The notes under the pieces: model-generated | What the model saw: the letters and a program-made list of their open reading frames with translations, nothing else | Databases searched by the model: none | Told to the model about the DNA's origin: nothing | NCBI GenBank assembly: GCA_019448215.1 | Contig: CP080408.1 | Span: 2,418,001 to 2,482,000, forward strand | Reading direction: 5' to 3' | Origin: Thalassovita mediterranea | GTDB lineage: Bacteria; Pseudomonadota; Alphaproteobacteria; Caulobacterales; Hyphomonadaceae | Length of the DNA stretch: 64,000 bases | Translations under genes and position numbers: made by a program | In this document: positions 34,258 through 42,318 of the stretch, in pieces | How positions within the stretch are numbered: the stretch's first letter is position 1 | How the letters are laid out: every line of letters starts with the position of its first letter

Positions 34258-35580
34258 TTATATCCGAACTTTCTCCAGAGCGCCTTGGTAGAGGCGAGAA
34301 TGCTGGCCCCCTGGGATGTCGATGGCTTCAAGGCGCATGGCGCGGCGGTAGATCTGGAGGGTGCGGGCGCCGAGCTCTTCGCGGGTCCAAGATTTGGCTG
34401 CTTCGAGCCCAGCCTTTCGCATTTCGAGCATGGTGTGGCGGTCGTTGAAGAGGTCGAGCACGGTCTCGGCGATTGCGTTCGGCTTGCAGGCTTCTGCTAG
34501 TCGGCCACAACCGTAGCGGTGAATGTGCTCGACAGCAGCTGGATCTTCGGCGCAACCGATCAGAGGGCGACCGAATGCTGCTGCTTCATGATAGACCGAT
34601 CCGAAGGACTGATAGCGCGATGGCGCAAGCACGGCCTGGCAGCGTGCTAGAATGTGCGACATCGATTCATCGGTGACGCGGCCATAATCGAACACCTGCT
34701 CAAGTAGGCTCGTCGACAAGCCAAGCTGCGATGCGCGGGCATCGAGAGCGCCGCTCTCCAAGCCCATCAGGTGAAGCTCGGGCAAGGGCTCACCCTGATC
34801 GCGAAGCTGCTCACTGACTTTCTGGAAGGCCAGAAGCATTTCGTCGAAGCCCTTCCGGTCGCTATCGTCGCCGATATAGGCGAGGCGAAGCCGGGCGTGG
34901 GCAGGTGGGAACTGAGCAGAGATGCCGGCTTTTCGGATCACAGGATCGACTGAAAGCGGGGTGACCATGTGGATGAGGCCTGGAGTGATGTCATACCAGT
35001 CGCGGATTGCATTGGCGTGGCTGCGGCTATTGGAGATGATGGCGTCGGCACTGTGGTTGCAGCGCGCTTCCATGCCGCTGACGATGCGGTTGGAAATGCG
35101 TTGACCGAGTGTGCTGGCGCCAGCCTCATCAATTCCGTGCGGGGCAGAGTTACGAATGACGATTGGCAGGCCGCAGTCCATCAGCATCGCGGCGGGTGCG
35201 CCCCAATTTGAGGCTTCGATCAGGTCAAATGGACGGCGCTCATGTTCTTCATGTACACACTCGCGGAAGGCCGCAGCGGTCGCGGCAAACTCAAGACCTG
35301 GGATCTTGCGCATCAGACGGCGAAGACCCGTGATGCGGCCGGCGCAACCGATGACTTCGATGCGTTCATGATCGGTGCGGACGACATCGTCGCGGTCCAT
35401 TGTAAAGACGCGAACGTTCACACCGTGACGCGCAAGACCATGCGCGACTTCGCAGGCGACGCGGCCTTTCGCTGTCGGAATGGGCGGGTATTCCCAAGTC
35501 AGCAGCGCGACTTCCAGGGGTGGGTTCTCTTCCGGCCCCTCAACCGGCGTGATCGGGTTGGTGTGTTGCATCTGTCTCAT
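34258..35580 (-). CDS. Glycosyltransferase family 4 (separate unit)
   Basis: A GT-B enzyme of 440 residues from ATG 35580, or up to 465 from 35655. Neither start has a strong RBS. The N-terminal domain begins EVALLTWEYPPIPTAKGRVA (a glycine/Lys acceptor loop) with VIRNSAPHGIDEA in the middle. The C-terminal domain has RLAYIGDDSDRKGFDEMLLA and the donor block APSRYQSFGSVYHEAAAFG. Its G+C content looks like that of the right flank rather than the EPS island, and it has its own terminator, so it may serve another glycan. Confidence 0.9.
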   Translation of the reverse strand: MRQMQHTNPITPVEGPEENPPLEVALLTWEYPPIPTAKGRVACEVAHGLARHGVNVRVFTMDRDDVVRTDHERIEVIGCAGRITGLRRLMRKIPGLEFAATAAAFRECVHEEHERRPFDLIEASNWGAPAAMLMDCGLPIVIRNSAPHGIDEAGASTLGQRISNRIVSGMEARCNHSADAIISNSRSHANAIRDWYDITPGLIHMVTPLSVDPVIRKAGISAQFPPAHARLRLAYIGDDSDRKGFDEMLLAFQKVSEQLRDQGEPLPELHLMGLESGALDARASQLGLSTSLLEQVFDYGRVTDESMSHILARCQAVLAPSRYQSFGSVYHEAAAFGRPLIGCAEDPAAVEHIHRYGCGRLAEACKPNAIAETVLDLFNDRHTMLEMRKAGLEAAKSWTREELGARTLQIYRRAMRLEAIDIPGGQHSRLYQGALEKVRI

Positions 35581-35850
35581 GCTGACCACAACGTGAAATG
35601 CCGTTAACGGTTGCATTCGTGTTCGCAGATGGTAGGGATGAGTGTTGCTTTCCAATCACAGCACCGGTCACCCAACGCGCCTTCGGCAGAAGTGCGCGTT
35701 TTTTAAGTTTGAAGCTTAAAGTCTTGGTTTCGTGACTGGTTTTGCAGCAGGCGCGATCTAAGTCCGTCCGGTCAGCCCGCGCGCCATTGCCTCCGAAATT
35801 TCCGGCAGCTAGGTGTGATGTATAGCTGTGGAAAGGTACAAGCGAGACGC
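35581..35850. promoter_or_regulatory. Divergent promoter region with inverted repeat
   Basis: A 270-bp region between the outward-facing glycosyltransferase gene and the ATP-grasp gene of the Anbu operon. It contains an inverted repeat TTTAAG (35702-35707) / CTTAAA (35715-35720) with a 7-nt spacer in an AT-rich patch, which could be an operator or part of a promoter. Confidence 0.4.
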
Positions 35851-37278
35851 ATGTCGAAAGACAAACAGCCATTCGATGAGATGTTCGGAACAGGCGATGA
35901 GCCGCGTGAACCGTACAAGTCGTATCACAAATGGTTTGAAGGCGAGCAGAATGCGCGCCTCCGCAGAAAAGCCGAAGAAGCCGAGCAGGCGTTCAGGCGC
36001 ACAGGTATTACTTTTAATGTGTACGGCCGCGAAGAAGCTAACGAACGGCTGATCCCGTTCGACATCGTTCCGCACGTTCTGTCCAACCGTGAATGGCAAA
36101 AGCTGTCAGAAGGCATTGAGCAGCGCGTGCGCGCGCTGAACGCCTTCCTACATGACATTTATCACCGCCAGGAAATCCTGAAGGCCGGGCGCATCCCTGC
36201 GCACATGATCAGCAACAATGAGGCCTATCTGCCGAAGATGATCGGCGTAGAGCCGCCGGGCAGCATCTACACCCATATTGTCGGCACCGATATCGTCCGT
36301 ACGGGCGAGGATGAATTCTTCGTTCTCGAAGACAATGCCCGCACCCCATCGGGCGTCTCCTACATGCTCGAAAACCGCGAGACGATGTTCGAGATGTTTC
36401 CCGAACTCTTCATCCAGAATCGCGTGTGCCCGGTATCGACCTATCCCAAGCGCCTGCGTCGGTCGCTTGCTGCCTGCGCGCCGCCAGCCTGTGATGGCAA
36501 GCCGGTCATCGCTGTGCTGACGCCGGGCATTCATAACTCTGCCTATTTCGAGCACGCTTTCCTAGCGGACGAGATGGGCGCAGAGCTTGTTGAGGGGCAT
36601 GACCTTCGCGTCGTAAATGGCCGTGTCGCGATGCGCACGACGCAGGGCTACACGCCCGTTGACGTACTTTACCGCCGCGTGGATGACGCCTTCCTTGATC
36701 CGCTGAACTTCAATCCTGACTCGATGCTTGGCGTGCCGGGTATCCTCGATGTCTACAGGGCAGGGGGAATTACGATCGCGAACGCGCCGGGCACAGGGAT
36801 CTCGGACGACAAGGCGATCTATTCCTACATGCCGGATATCGTCGAGTTCTATACAGGCGAGAAGGCAAAGCTTCCGAACGTGCCGACTTGGCGGTGCTCA
36901 GAGCCGGATTCGCTCGCCTATGTGCTCGACAATCTGTCAGAGCTTGTTGTGAAGGAAGTTCACGGCTCTGGCGGCTACGGCATGCTCGTCGGCCCTGCGG
37001 CGAGCCGCAAGGAAATCGCCGACTTCCGCGCGAAGCTGAAGGCGAAACCGGACGGCTACATCGCCCAGCCGACGCTCGCGCTTTCGACGGTTCCGATCTT
37101 TACAAATAAGGGCCTCGCCCCGCGGCACGTCGATCTTCGCCCCTTCGTGCTCGTGTCGCCAAACGGCATCGACATCACGCCGGGCGGCCTCACGCGCGTC
37201 GCGCTGAAGAAAGGCTCTCTGGTCGTGAACTCGAGCCAGGGCGGCGGCACCAAAGATACATGGGTGCTTGAGTCATGA
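35851..37278 (+). CDS. Circularly permuted type 2 ATP-grasp protein (Anbu operon)
   Basis: A 475-residue protein from ATG 35851; an in-frame ATG at 35815 is less likely. The family (former DUF404/DUF407) is recognised from PFDIVPHVLSNREWQKLSEG, FVLEDNARTPSGVSYMLENR, GTGISDDKAIYSYMPDIVEF and LVVKEVHGSGGYGMLVGP. Members are predicted to form peptide-like amide bonds using ATP; the product is not known. The gene ends with a 4-nt overlap (ATGA) into the alpha-E gene, and the order matches the conserved ATP-grasp/alpha-E/transglutaminase/Anbu cluster. Confidence 0.95.
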   Translation: MSKDKQPFDEMFGTGDEPREPYKSYHKWFEGEQNARLRRKAEEAEQAFRRTGITFNVYGREEANERLIPFDIVPHVLSNREWQKLSEGIEQRVRALNAFLHDIYHRQEILKAGRIPAHMISNNEAYLPKMIGVEPPGSIYTHIVGTDIVRTGEDEFFVLEDNARTPSGVSYMLENRETMFEMFPELFIQNRVCPVSTYPKRLRRSLAACAPPACDGKPVIAVLTPGIHNSAYFEHAFLADEMGAELVEGHDLRVVNGRVAMRTTQGYTPVDVLYRRVDDAFLDPLNFNPDSMLGVPGILDVYRAGGITIANAPGTGISDDKAIYSYMPDIVEFYTGEKAKLPNVPTWRCSEPDSLAYVLDNLSELVVKEVHGSGGYGMLVGPAASRKEIADFRAKLKAKPDGYIAQPTLALSTVPIFTNKGLAPRHVDLRPFVLVSPNGIDITPGGLTRVALKKGSLVVNSSQGGGTKDTWVLES

Positions 37279-38216
37279 TGCTAGGTAAGACAGCTGGCGG
37301 CCTCTTCTGGATGTGCCGCTATCTTGAGCGCAGCGCGAACAATGCCCGTCTGATTGAGGCCGGCTCACGTATGACCATGACCCGCTCTGCAGCAGACGAT
37401 GCAGAATGGGAGTCCGTCCTCTCGACGGCCAATGTGAAGGATATGTTCCTTCAGACGCATGAGCATGTGAAGCGGGCCGACGCGATCGACTACATCCTTC
37501 GCGACCGGTCCAACCCGTCCAGCGTCATGTCTGTGGTAGAGTCCGCGCGCAACAATGCCCGCATGGTTCGCGTCGCGCTGACGCGTGAGGTGTGGGAAGC
37601 GGTCAACGACACCTGGATGAAGCTGAAGGACGCGCTCGCCCGGCGTGTATCGGATGCCGACCTGCCAAACGTCCTCGAACTCATCCGCCAGCAAAGTGCG
37701 CAGGTGCGCGGCGCCCTTCATGGCACGATGTTGCGCAACGACATCTTCAATTTTTGCCGGATCGGCACGTTCACAGAGCGGGCAGACAATGTCGCGCGCA
37801 TCCTGGACGTGAAATACTTCGTGCTATTGCCGTCAGTCTCGATGGTTGGCTCGACGATCGACAACTTCCAGTGGGAAGCCATCCTCAGGTCAGCGGCAGC
37901 TGAGCGGAGCTTTGCTTGGCTTAACAAGGAGAGCGGACCGCGCGCCATTGCTGAGTTTCTGATCCTCGATCAGCGTTTGCCGCGCTCCATCGCGTTCTGC
38001 TATTCGAACCTGTCGCGCAACCTTGGCTATCTCGAGCAGGAGTACGGTGAAGCCCGACCAAGCCGCGAACTGTGCGAGGCAACCTTGAGCCGTCTCATCA
38101 GTACTGATGTCGAGACAATTTTTGACGGCGGCCTGCACGAATTCATCCAGTCTATCCTTCAGTCCAATAACGCGCTCGGTCTGCAGATCGAGAAAGACTA
38201 TCGCTTCTACGCATAG
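37275..38216 (+). CDS. Alpha-E domain protein
   Basis: A 313-residue, largely helical protein of the alpha-E family (former DUF403). It is recognised from the N-terminus LGKTAGGLFWMCRYLERSAN, VVESARNNARMVRVALTREV, the central FCRIGTFTERADNVARILDV and the C-terminal LPRSIAFCYSNLSRNLGYLE. Glutamates and arginines in the ERSAN/ERADN motifs repeat, giving the family its name. Its biochemical role is unproven. Comparative genomics ties it to permuted ATP-grasp and transglutaminase genes, as found here on both sides. Confidence 0.94.
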   Translation: MMLGKTAGGLFWMCRYLERSANNARLIEAGSRMTMTRSAADDAEWESVLSTANVKDMFLQTHEHVKRADAIDYILRDRSNPSSVMSVVESARNNARMVRVALTREVWEAVNDTWMKLKDALARRVSDADLPNVLELIRQQSAQVRGALHGTMLRNDIFNFCRIGTFTERADNVARILDVKYFVLLPSVSMVGSTIDNFQWEAILRSAAAERSFAWLNKESGPRAIAEFLILDQRLPRSIAFCYSNLSRNLGYLEQEYGEARPSRELCEATLSRLISTDVETIFDGGLHEFIQSILQSNNALGLQIEKDYRFYA

Positions 38217-38225
38217 GGAAGAATT

Positions 38226-39041
38226 TTGCGCCTCAAGATCGCTCATCTGACACATTACCAGTTCGCCGAACCTGCCGTTTACGGGCTGCAGCAGATCCGG
38301 CTGATCCCCAAGACGCGGCGCGGCCAGAGCGTTGACGACTGGAATGTGACTTTCGAGGGGGCGCTGGAGCAGGTCCATTTCATCGACCAGTTCAACAACC
38401 ACACCCTGTTGATCGGGCTGGAAGAAGGCGCGAGAGAACTCATCATCCGCGCTGAAGGTACGGTTTTAACGCAGGACGAGAGCGGCATTGTCGGCCAGCA
38501 TGGCGGCTGGACTCCGCTCTGGCTGTACCATCGCAAGACAGACCTCACGCGCCCTGGCAGCGCCATTCAGGCCATCTGCGATCGGGTCGGTACGGGCTAT
38601 GAGAATGAGGTCTCGCGTCTTCACGCGCTGATGGGCGTTATCGCTGAAACCGTAAAGTACGAAACCGGCAAAACTGGTGTCGCTACAACGGCTGAAGAGG
38701 CTGCTGCGTCAGGCCACGGCGTCTGTCAGGACCATGCGCAGATCTTTGCCGCCTGCGCCCGGCTCATGGGCTTTCCGGCCCGCTATGTCAGCGGTTACCT
38801 CATGATGGATGACCGTGTGCAACAGGACGCTTCCCATGCTTGGGCAGAAGCGTATGCTGAAGGTCTTGGCTGGGTCGGATTCGATGTCTCCAACGCCATT
38901 TCGCCTGACGCGCGCTATGTCGCCGTGGCGACGGGGCTGGATTATATGGACGCCGCACCAGTTTCGGGGCTGAGCTTCGGGAGTGCTCAGCAGGGGTTGG
39001 AAGTGTCGGTTCAGGTGCAGCAGCAACAGCAGCAGCAATAA
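38226..39041 (+). CDS. Transglutaminase-like cysteine peptidase (Anbu operon)
   Basis: A 271-residue protein starting at TTG 38226 after AGGGAAGAA. A bacterial transglutaminase N-terminal domain (LKIAHLTHYQFAEPAVYGLQ) is followed by the core with Cys in HGVCQDHAQIFAAC, His in QDASHAWAEAYAEG and Asp in WVGFDVSN, a complete catalytic triad. The C-terminus ends in VQVQQQQQQQ, encoded by a CAG/CAA microsatellite. It may hydrolyse or make an amide bond in the peptide handled by this operon. It lies 6 nt before Anbu. Confidence 0.95.
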   Translation: MRLKIAHLTHYQFAEPAVYGLQQIRLIPKTRRGQSVDDWNVTFEGALEQVHFIDQFNNHTLLIGLEEGARELIIRAEGTVLTQDESGIVGQHGGWTPLWLYHRKTDLTRPGSAIQAICDRVGTGYENEVSRLHALMGVIAETVKYETGKTGVATTAEEAAASGHGVCQDHAQIFAACARLMGFPARYVSGYLMMDDRVQQDASHAWAEAYAEGLGWVGFDVSNAISPDARYVAVATGLDYMDAAPVSGLSFGSAQQGLEVSVQVQQQQQQQ

Positions 39042-39047
39042 GCAAAA

Positions 39048-39782
39048 ATGACATACTGCGTGGGTCTATGCCTCGATAAGGGGCTCGTCTTCATGTCCGA
39101 CACCCGCACCAATGCGGGCGTCGACAACATCTCAAAGTATCGCAAGATGTTCACTTGGAACGTACCGGGTGAGCGTACCTTCGTCCTGATGACGGCCGGC
39201 AATCTTGCGACCACGCAGGCTGTGGTCAGCATGCTGGAAGAGCGCACCAAGGCACCGGAGGAGCGCAACCCGTCCATCCTCGAAGTGCCATCCATGTTTC
39301 AGGCCGCGCGCCTCGTCGGGAAGACGCTGCGCGACGTAATCAAGGAAAGCGCTCCAACTGGAGGACCGGATGCTGAATCGACCTTTCGCGCGACGCTGAT
39401 CCTCGGTGGCCAGATTGCTGGCAGCGAGCCGCGCCTCTTCATGATCTACCCGGAAGGCAATTTCGTCGAAGCCAGCAAGGAAACGCCCTTCTTCCAGATC
39501 GGCGAAACCAAATATGGCCGTCCGATCCTCGTTCGCGCCCACGACCCGGCCATGTCCTTTGCTGAAGCGGTGAAGCTCCTCATGGTGTCCTTTGACTCCA
39601 CGTTGAAGGCGAACCTCTCCGTCGGCCTTCCGCTCGATCTTCTGCTCTACGAGACCGACAGCCTCGACATCCTCAAAAAGACGCGGATCGAGGAAGACGA
39701 CCCGTACTACTCTCTCATTTCCGACAACTGGGGTGAAGCGCTGAAGACGGCTTTCGCGTCGCTACCGCAGTACGAGGTGTGA
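39048..39782 (+). CDS. Anbu, proteasome-like beta-subunit peptidase
   Basis: A 244-residue Ntn-hydrolase of the Anbu family, an HslV/proteasome relative that builds open ring or helical assemblies. After Met removal the nucleophile would be Thr1 (TYCVGLCLDKGL), with Asp17 in FMSDTRTNAG and Lys32 in KYRKM, the expected proteasome-type residues. No ATPase partner such as HslU is nearby, as is usual for Anbu. It ends the operon. The substrate is unknown, but a peptide made by the neighbouring ATP-grasp enzyme is the common hypothesis. Confidence 0.95.
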   Translation: MTYCVGLCLDKGLVFMSDTRTNAGVDNISKYRKMFTWNVPGERTFVLMTAGNLATTQAVVSMLEERTKAPEERNPSILEVPSMFQAARLVGKTLRDVIKESAPTGGPDAESTFRATLILGGQIAGSEPRLFMIYPEGNFVEASKETPFFQIGETKYGRPILVRAHDPAMSFAEAVKLLMVSFDSTLKANLSVGLPLDLLLYETDSLDILKKTRIEEDDPYYSLISDNWGEALKTAFASLPQYEV

Positions 39783-39837
39783 TGCAGAAGTTGGCCGATT
39801 CCAGTTTGGTGTGGGCCCTGGACAGTCACGCGAACTT

Positions 39838-40818
39838 TTAGGTCGCCATTTCCTGATAATCTTTGTACCAGTCGACGAACCGAGACAAACCAACTTCAAT
39901 AGATGTATTTGGCGAAAACGCGTAATCACGTGAAGCTTCGCCTATATCTGCGTATGTTTGCTCTACATCACCTGGCTGCATTCCTAGAAATTCTTTCAGA
40001 GCTGACTTCCCCAACAAAAACTCGAGCGCCGTAATCACATCCATCAGCTTTTCAGGTTTATTGTTTCCGATGTTGTATATCCGATGTGGCCGCACTGAAT
40101 TTTCGAAGAGAGGCGGTCTCTCGATGATAGCCGTAATGCCAGCGACTACGTCATCGACGTACGTAAAATCGCGCATCATTTCGCCATGGTTGAAAATCTG
40201 AATTGGTTTTCCAGCGAGAATATCGCGGGTAAATGACCAATACGCCATGTCTGGACGTCCCCATGGTCCGTACACGGTAAAAAAGCGTAGCCCAATCATC
40301 TTGATTTTGAATAGGTGGGCGTAGGTACTTGCTAGCAATTCACCGGCACGTTTTGTTGCAGCATACACCGAAACAGGATTATTTACTTCGTCTGCTTCGG
40401 AAAATGGTACTCTTTTATTGCCGCCATACACGGAACTGGAAGAGGCGTAAATTAGGTGAGAGAGCTCCTCTCCAAGATCTCGGCAAGCTTCTAGAATCGA
40501 CGTGTGGCCGGCGACGTTGGCTTGCACATATGCCATTGGATCTTGCATCGAATAACGTACGCCGGCTTGTGCAGCGAGATGTACAATAACGTTTGGCTTG
40601 AATGTTGATGTGATTGCCTTGACGGCAGCTGTCTCGATCAAATCAACTTCGTGCACCTCGCAAAAACTCCGAATTTGCGCGAATCGTGCATGCTTAAGTT
40701 GAGGATCATAATAATCGTTGAAGTTATCTATGCCGAGTAATTCGTGCCCCGCCGCATGAAGTCGGCTCGCTGTGTGCATACCTAAAAACCCGGCCGCACC
40801 TGTGATCAATACTCTCAT
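39838..40818 (-). CDS. UDP-glucuronate 4-epimerase-like SDR
   Basis: A 326-residue extended SDR. The NAD site is ITGAAGFLGMHTASRLHAAG (residues 4-23), followed by IDNFNDYYDPQLKHAR, a hallmark of UDP-glucuronate 4-epimerases. LIYASSSSVYGGN and YAATKRAGE (YxxxK) give the catalytic residues, and FFTVYGPWGRPDMAYWSFT is also typical. It would make UDP-galacturonate. It sits alone and convergent to the Anbu operon. Its base composition is more AT-rich than both neighbours, resembling the EPS island. A role in the EPS precursor supply is plausible. Confidence 0.92.
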   Translation of the reverse strand: MRVLITGAAGFLGMHTASRLHAAGHELLGIDNFNDYYDPQLKHARFAQIRSFCEVHEVDLIETAAVKAITSTFKPNVIVHLAAQAGVRYSMQDPMAYVQANVAGHTSILEACRDLGEELSHLIYASSSSVYGGNKRVPFSEADEVNNPVSVYAATKRAGELLASTYAHLFKIKMIGLRFFTVYGPWGRPDMAYWSFTRDILAGKPIQIFNHGEMMRDFTYVDDVVAGITAIIERPPLFENSVRPHRIYNIGNNKPEKLMDVITALEFLLGKSALKEFLGMQPGDVEQTYADIGEASRDYAFSPNTSIEVGLSRFVDWYKDYQEMAT

Positions 40819-41181
40819 GATAAGTCACTCTTTAGTCTATGGTGCGCTGCTCGGTTCGGATGTCTAAAGCAATCATTATCGTTGAAGGTTACCGTATATG
40901 CATGGCCTGGCTTTCGGTCACCATCTGACAAAAAATTTTTGGGGCTTTGCGTGGTTGGTGAAAATCGAGCACAAACGCTTCTTAAAACGAAATATCTGCT
41001 CAGAGGCTAAAAATGCTGGTGGATCGCGGTTCTGAAAACCAAATATTCTGATTGCTCGTCACGCGAAGGGCGTCAAATTCACTACTTGAGTATCAAGAGA
41101 TCAGCTTTACAAACCAACCTTAGAATGCGGCCATGGTTACCAGACTCGGTCGAATTTTCGCAAACCGATGGGGCTGCTCGA
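40819..41181. promoter_or_regulatory. 363-bp divergent AT-rich intergenic region
   Basis: This lies between the epimerase and sulfotransferase-like genes, which face outward. It contains an A/T tract ACAAAAAATTTTT at 40928-40940 and AT-rich stretches that could hold promoters for both genes. An in-frame TTG at 41086 would extend the downstream gene by 32 residues, but no RBS supports it. I see no RNA gene or terminator. Confidence 0.45.
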
Positions 41182-41940
41182 ATGATCGTCTATATTGCCA
41201 CTTGGCCACGCTGTGGGAATGCCTTTGTCCGCAATCTTATCTATCTTAATTACAGAGTGATCACCGCCGATGGCTATCCGAGCCAGGCGCCATGGCCAGA
41301 GCGGCTGAATGCCGAATATTTCTCAGACTTCATCAAGTACCAGGATGAGGGGCAGCCGCCGCGGCTCGCTCTTCAGCATGGCGCGCTTGATCTCTTGAAC
41401 GAGAAGCCGGATTTGCGCCGCGAACTCGCTGCCATGAGTGAAACTTTTCTTGTGAAGACCCACGAGATGCCGCCGGAAGACCCTGTGGAAGGCGAGGCTT
41501 TCGTCTGTATGGTTCGCCACCCGGTTCGGGCAGTTGCCTCGCGCAGGAAGCTGCTCGTCACAAAAGACGTGATGAAAACGGCTCGCGGCGACTATATTGG
41601 CGGCCACTGGAGCGACTTCCACAGGCTCTGGCACGAGTCGCCGATGCCGCGGGTCAGCGTTCGCTATGAAGACGTCGTTGGTAAGCCAGAAGTGGTTGTG
41701 CGTCCTTGCGCAGAGCTGCTCGGGCTTCCGGAGTTGGAAGTCGTGAGAGACCTTCCGATCGCGGCTAGCAAAGCTCTCAATCCTGAGCGAAACCCCGGTC
41801 TCGGCAATGATGGCTGGAAGACGGTTATCACCGATGAGGAAGCCGCTGGGATCTGGGAAGAAACCGGAGAGGCTGCAAGCGCCTGGGGTTATGAACCCGT
41901 TCATGAAGGCGCTCAGTCCGAGCAGAACACGACCGCATAG
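41182..41940 (+). CDS. Sulfotransferase-like protein
   Basis: A 252-residue protein from ATG 41182. The N-terminus IVYIATWPRCGNAFVRNLIY is a PAPS-type phosphate-binding loop. FVCMVRHPVRAVASRRKLLV matches the 3'-phosphate-binding motif, and VSVRYEDVVGKPE follows as in sulfotransferase domains. The acidic tail (HEGAQSEQNTTA) looks disordered. It is a standalone gene, upstream of a tRNA. The target could be a glycan or another hydroxylated molecule. Confidence 0.8.
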   Translation: MIVYIATWPRCGNAFVRNLIYLNYRVITADGYPSQAPWPERLNAEYFSDFIKYQDEGQPPRLALQHGALDLLNEKPDLRRELAAMSETFLVKTHEMPPEDPVEGEAFVCMVRHPVRAVASRRKLLVTKDVMKTARGDYIGGHWSDFHRLWHESPMPRVSVRYEDVVGKPEVVVRPCAELLGLPELEVVRDLPIAASKALNPERNPGLGNDGWKTVITDEEAAGIWEETGEAASAWGYEPVHEGAQSEQNTTA

Positions 41941-42133
41941 CTAAGCGGCGGGTGACGGACCTCGCTAGCGCGCTTAGTCTATACCTAGGTTTGGCGACGC
42001 ATTCTGTTCGCCGCTGCATCGACGCTCCGCGGCAAGCAAAATGCGGACGCCTTCGCCACTATGCTTCGCTGTACAGTTTTGAGTGATTGATTTCTCAAAC
42101 CGATGCATTACATCGCGTTTTCCCAAGTGATAG

Positions 42134-42206
<73 letters not shown>

Positions 42207-42318
42207 CCACTTTTCCCTCCACGAAAAAATATGTCGAGTTTCTGCATCTGGCAGTGACGGATTTGGCGTGTCCGGTCGTCTCACCTTCTAGGTATGAGCC
42301 AAAGAAAGCCGCAAGCTG

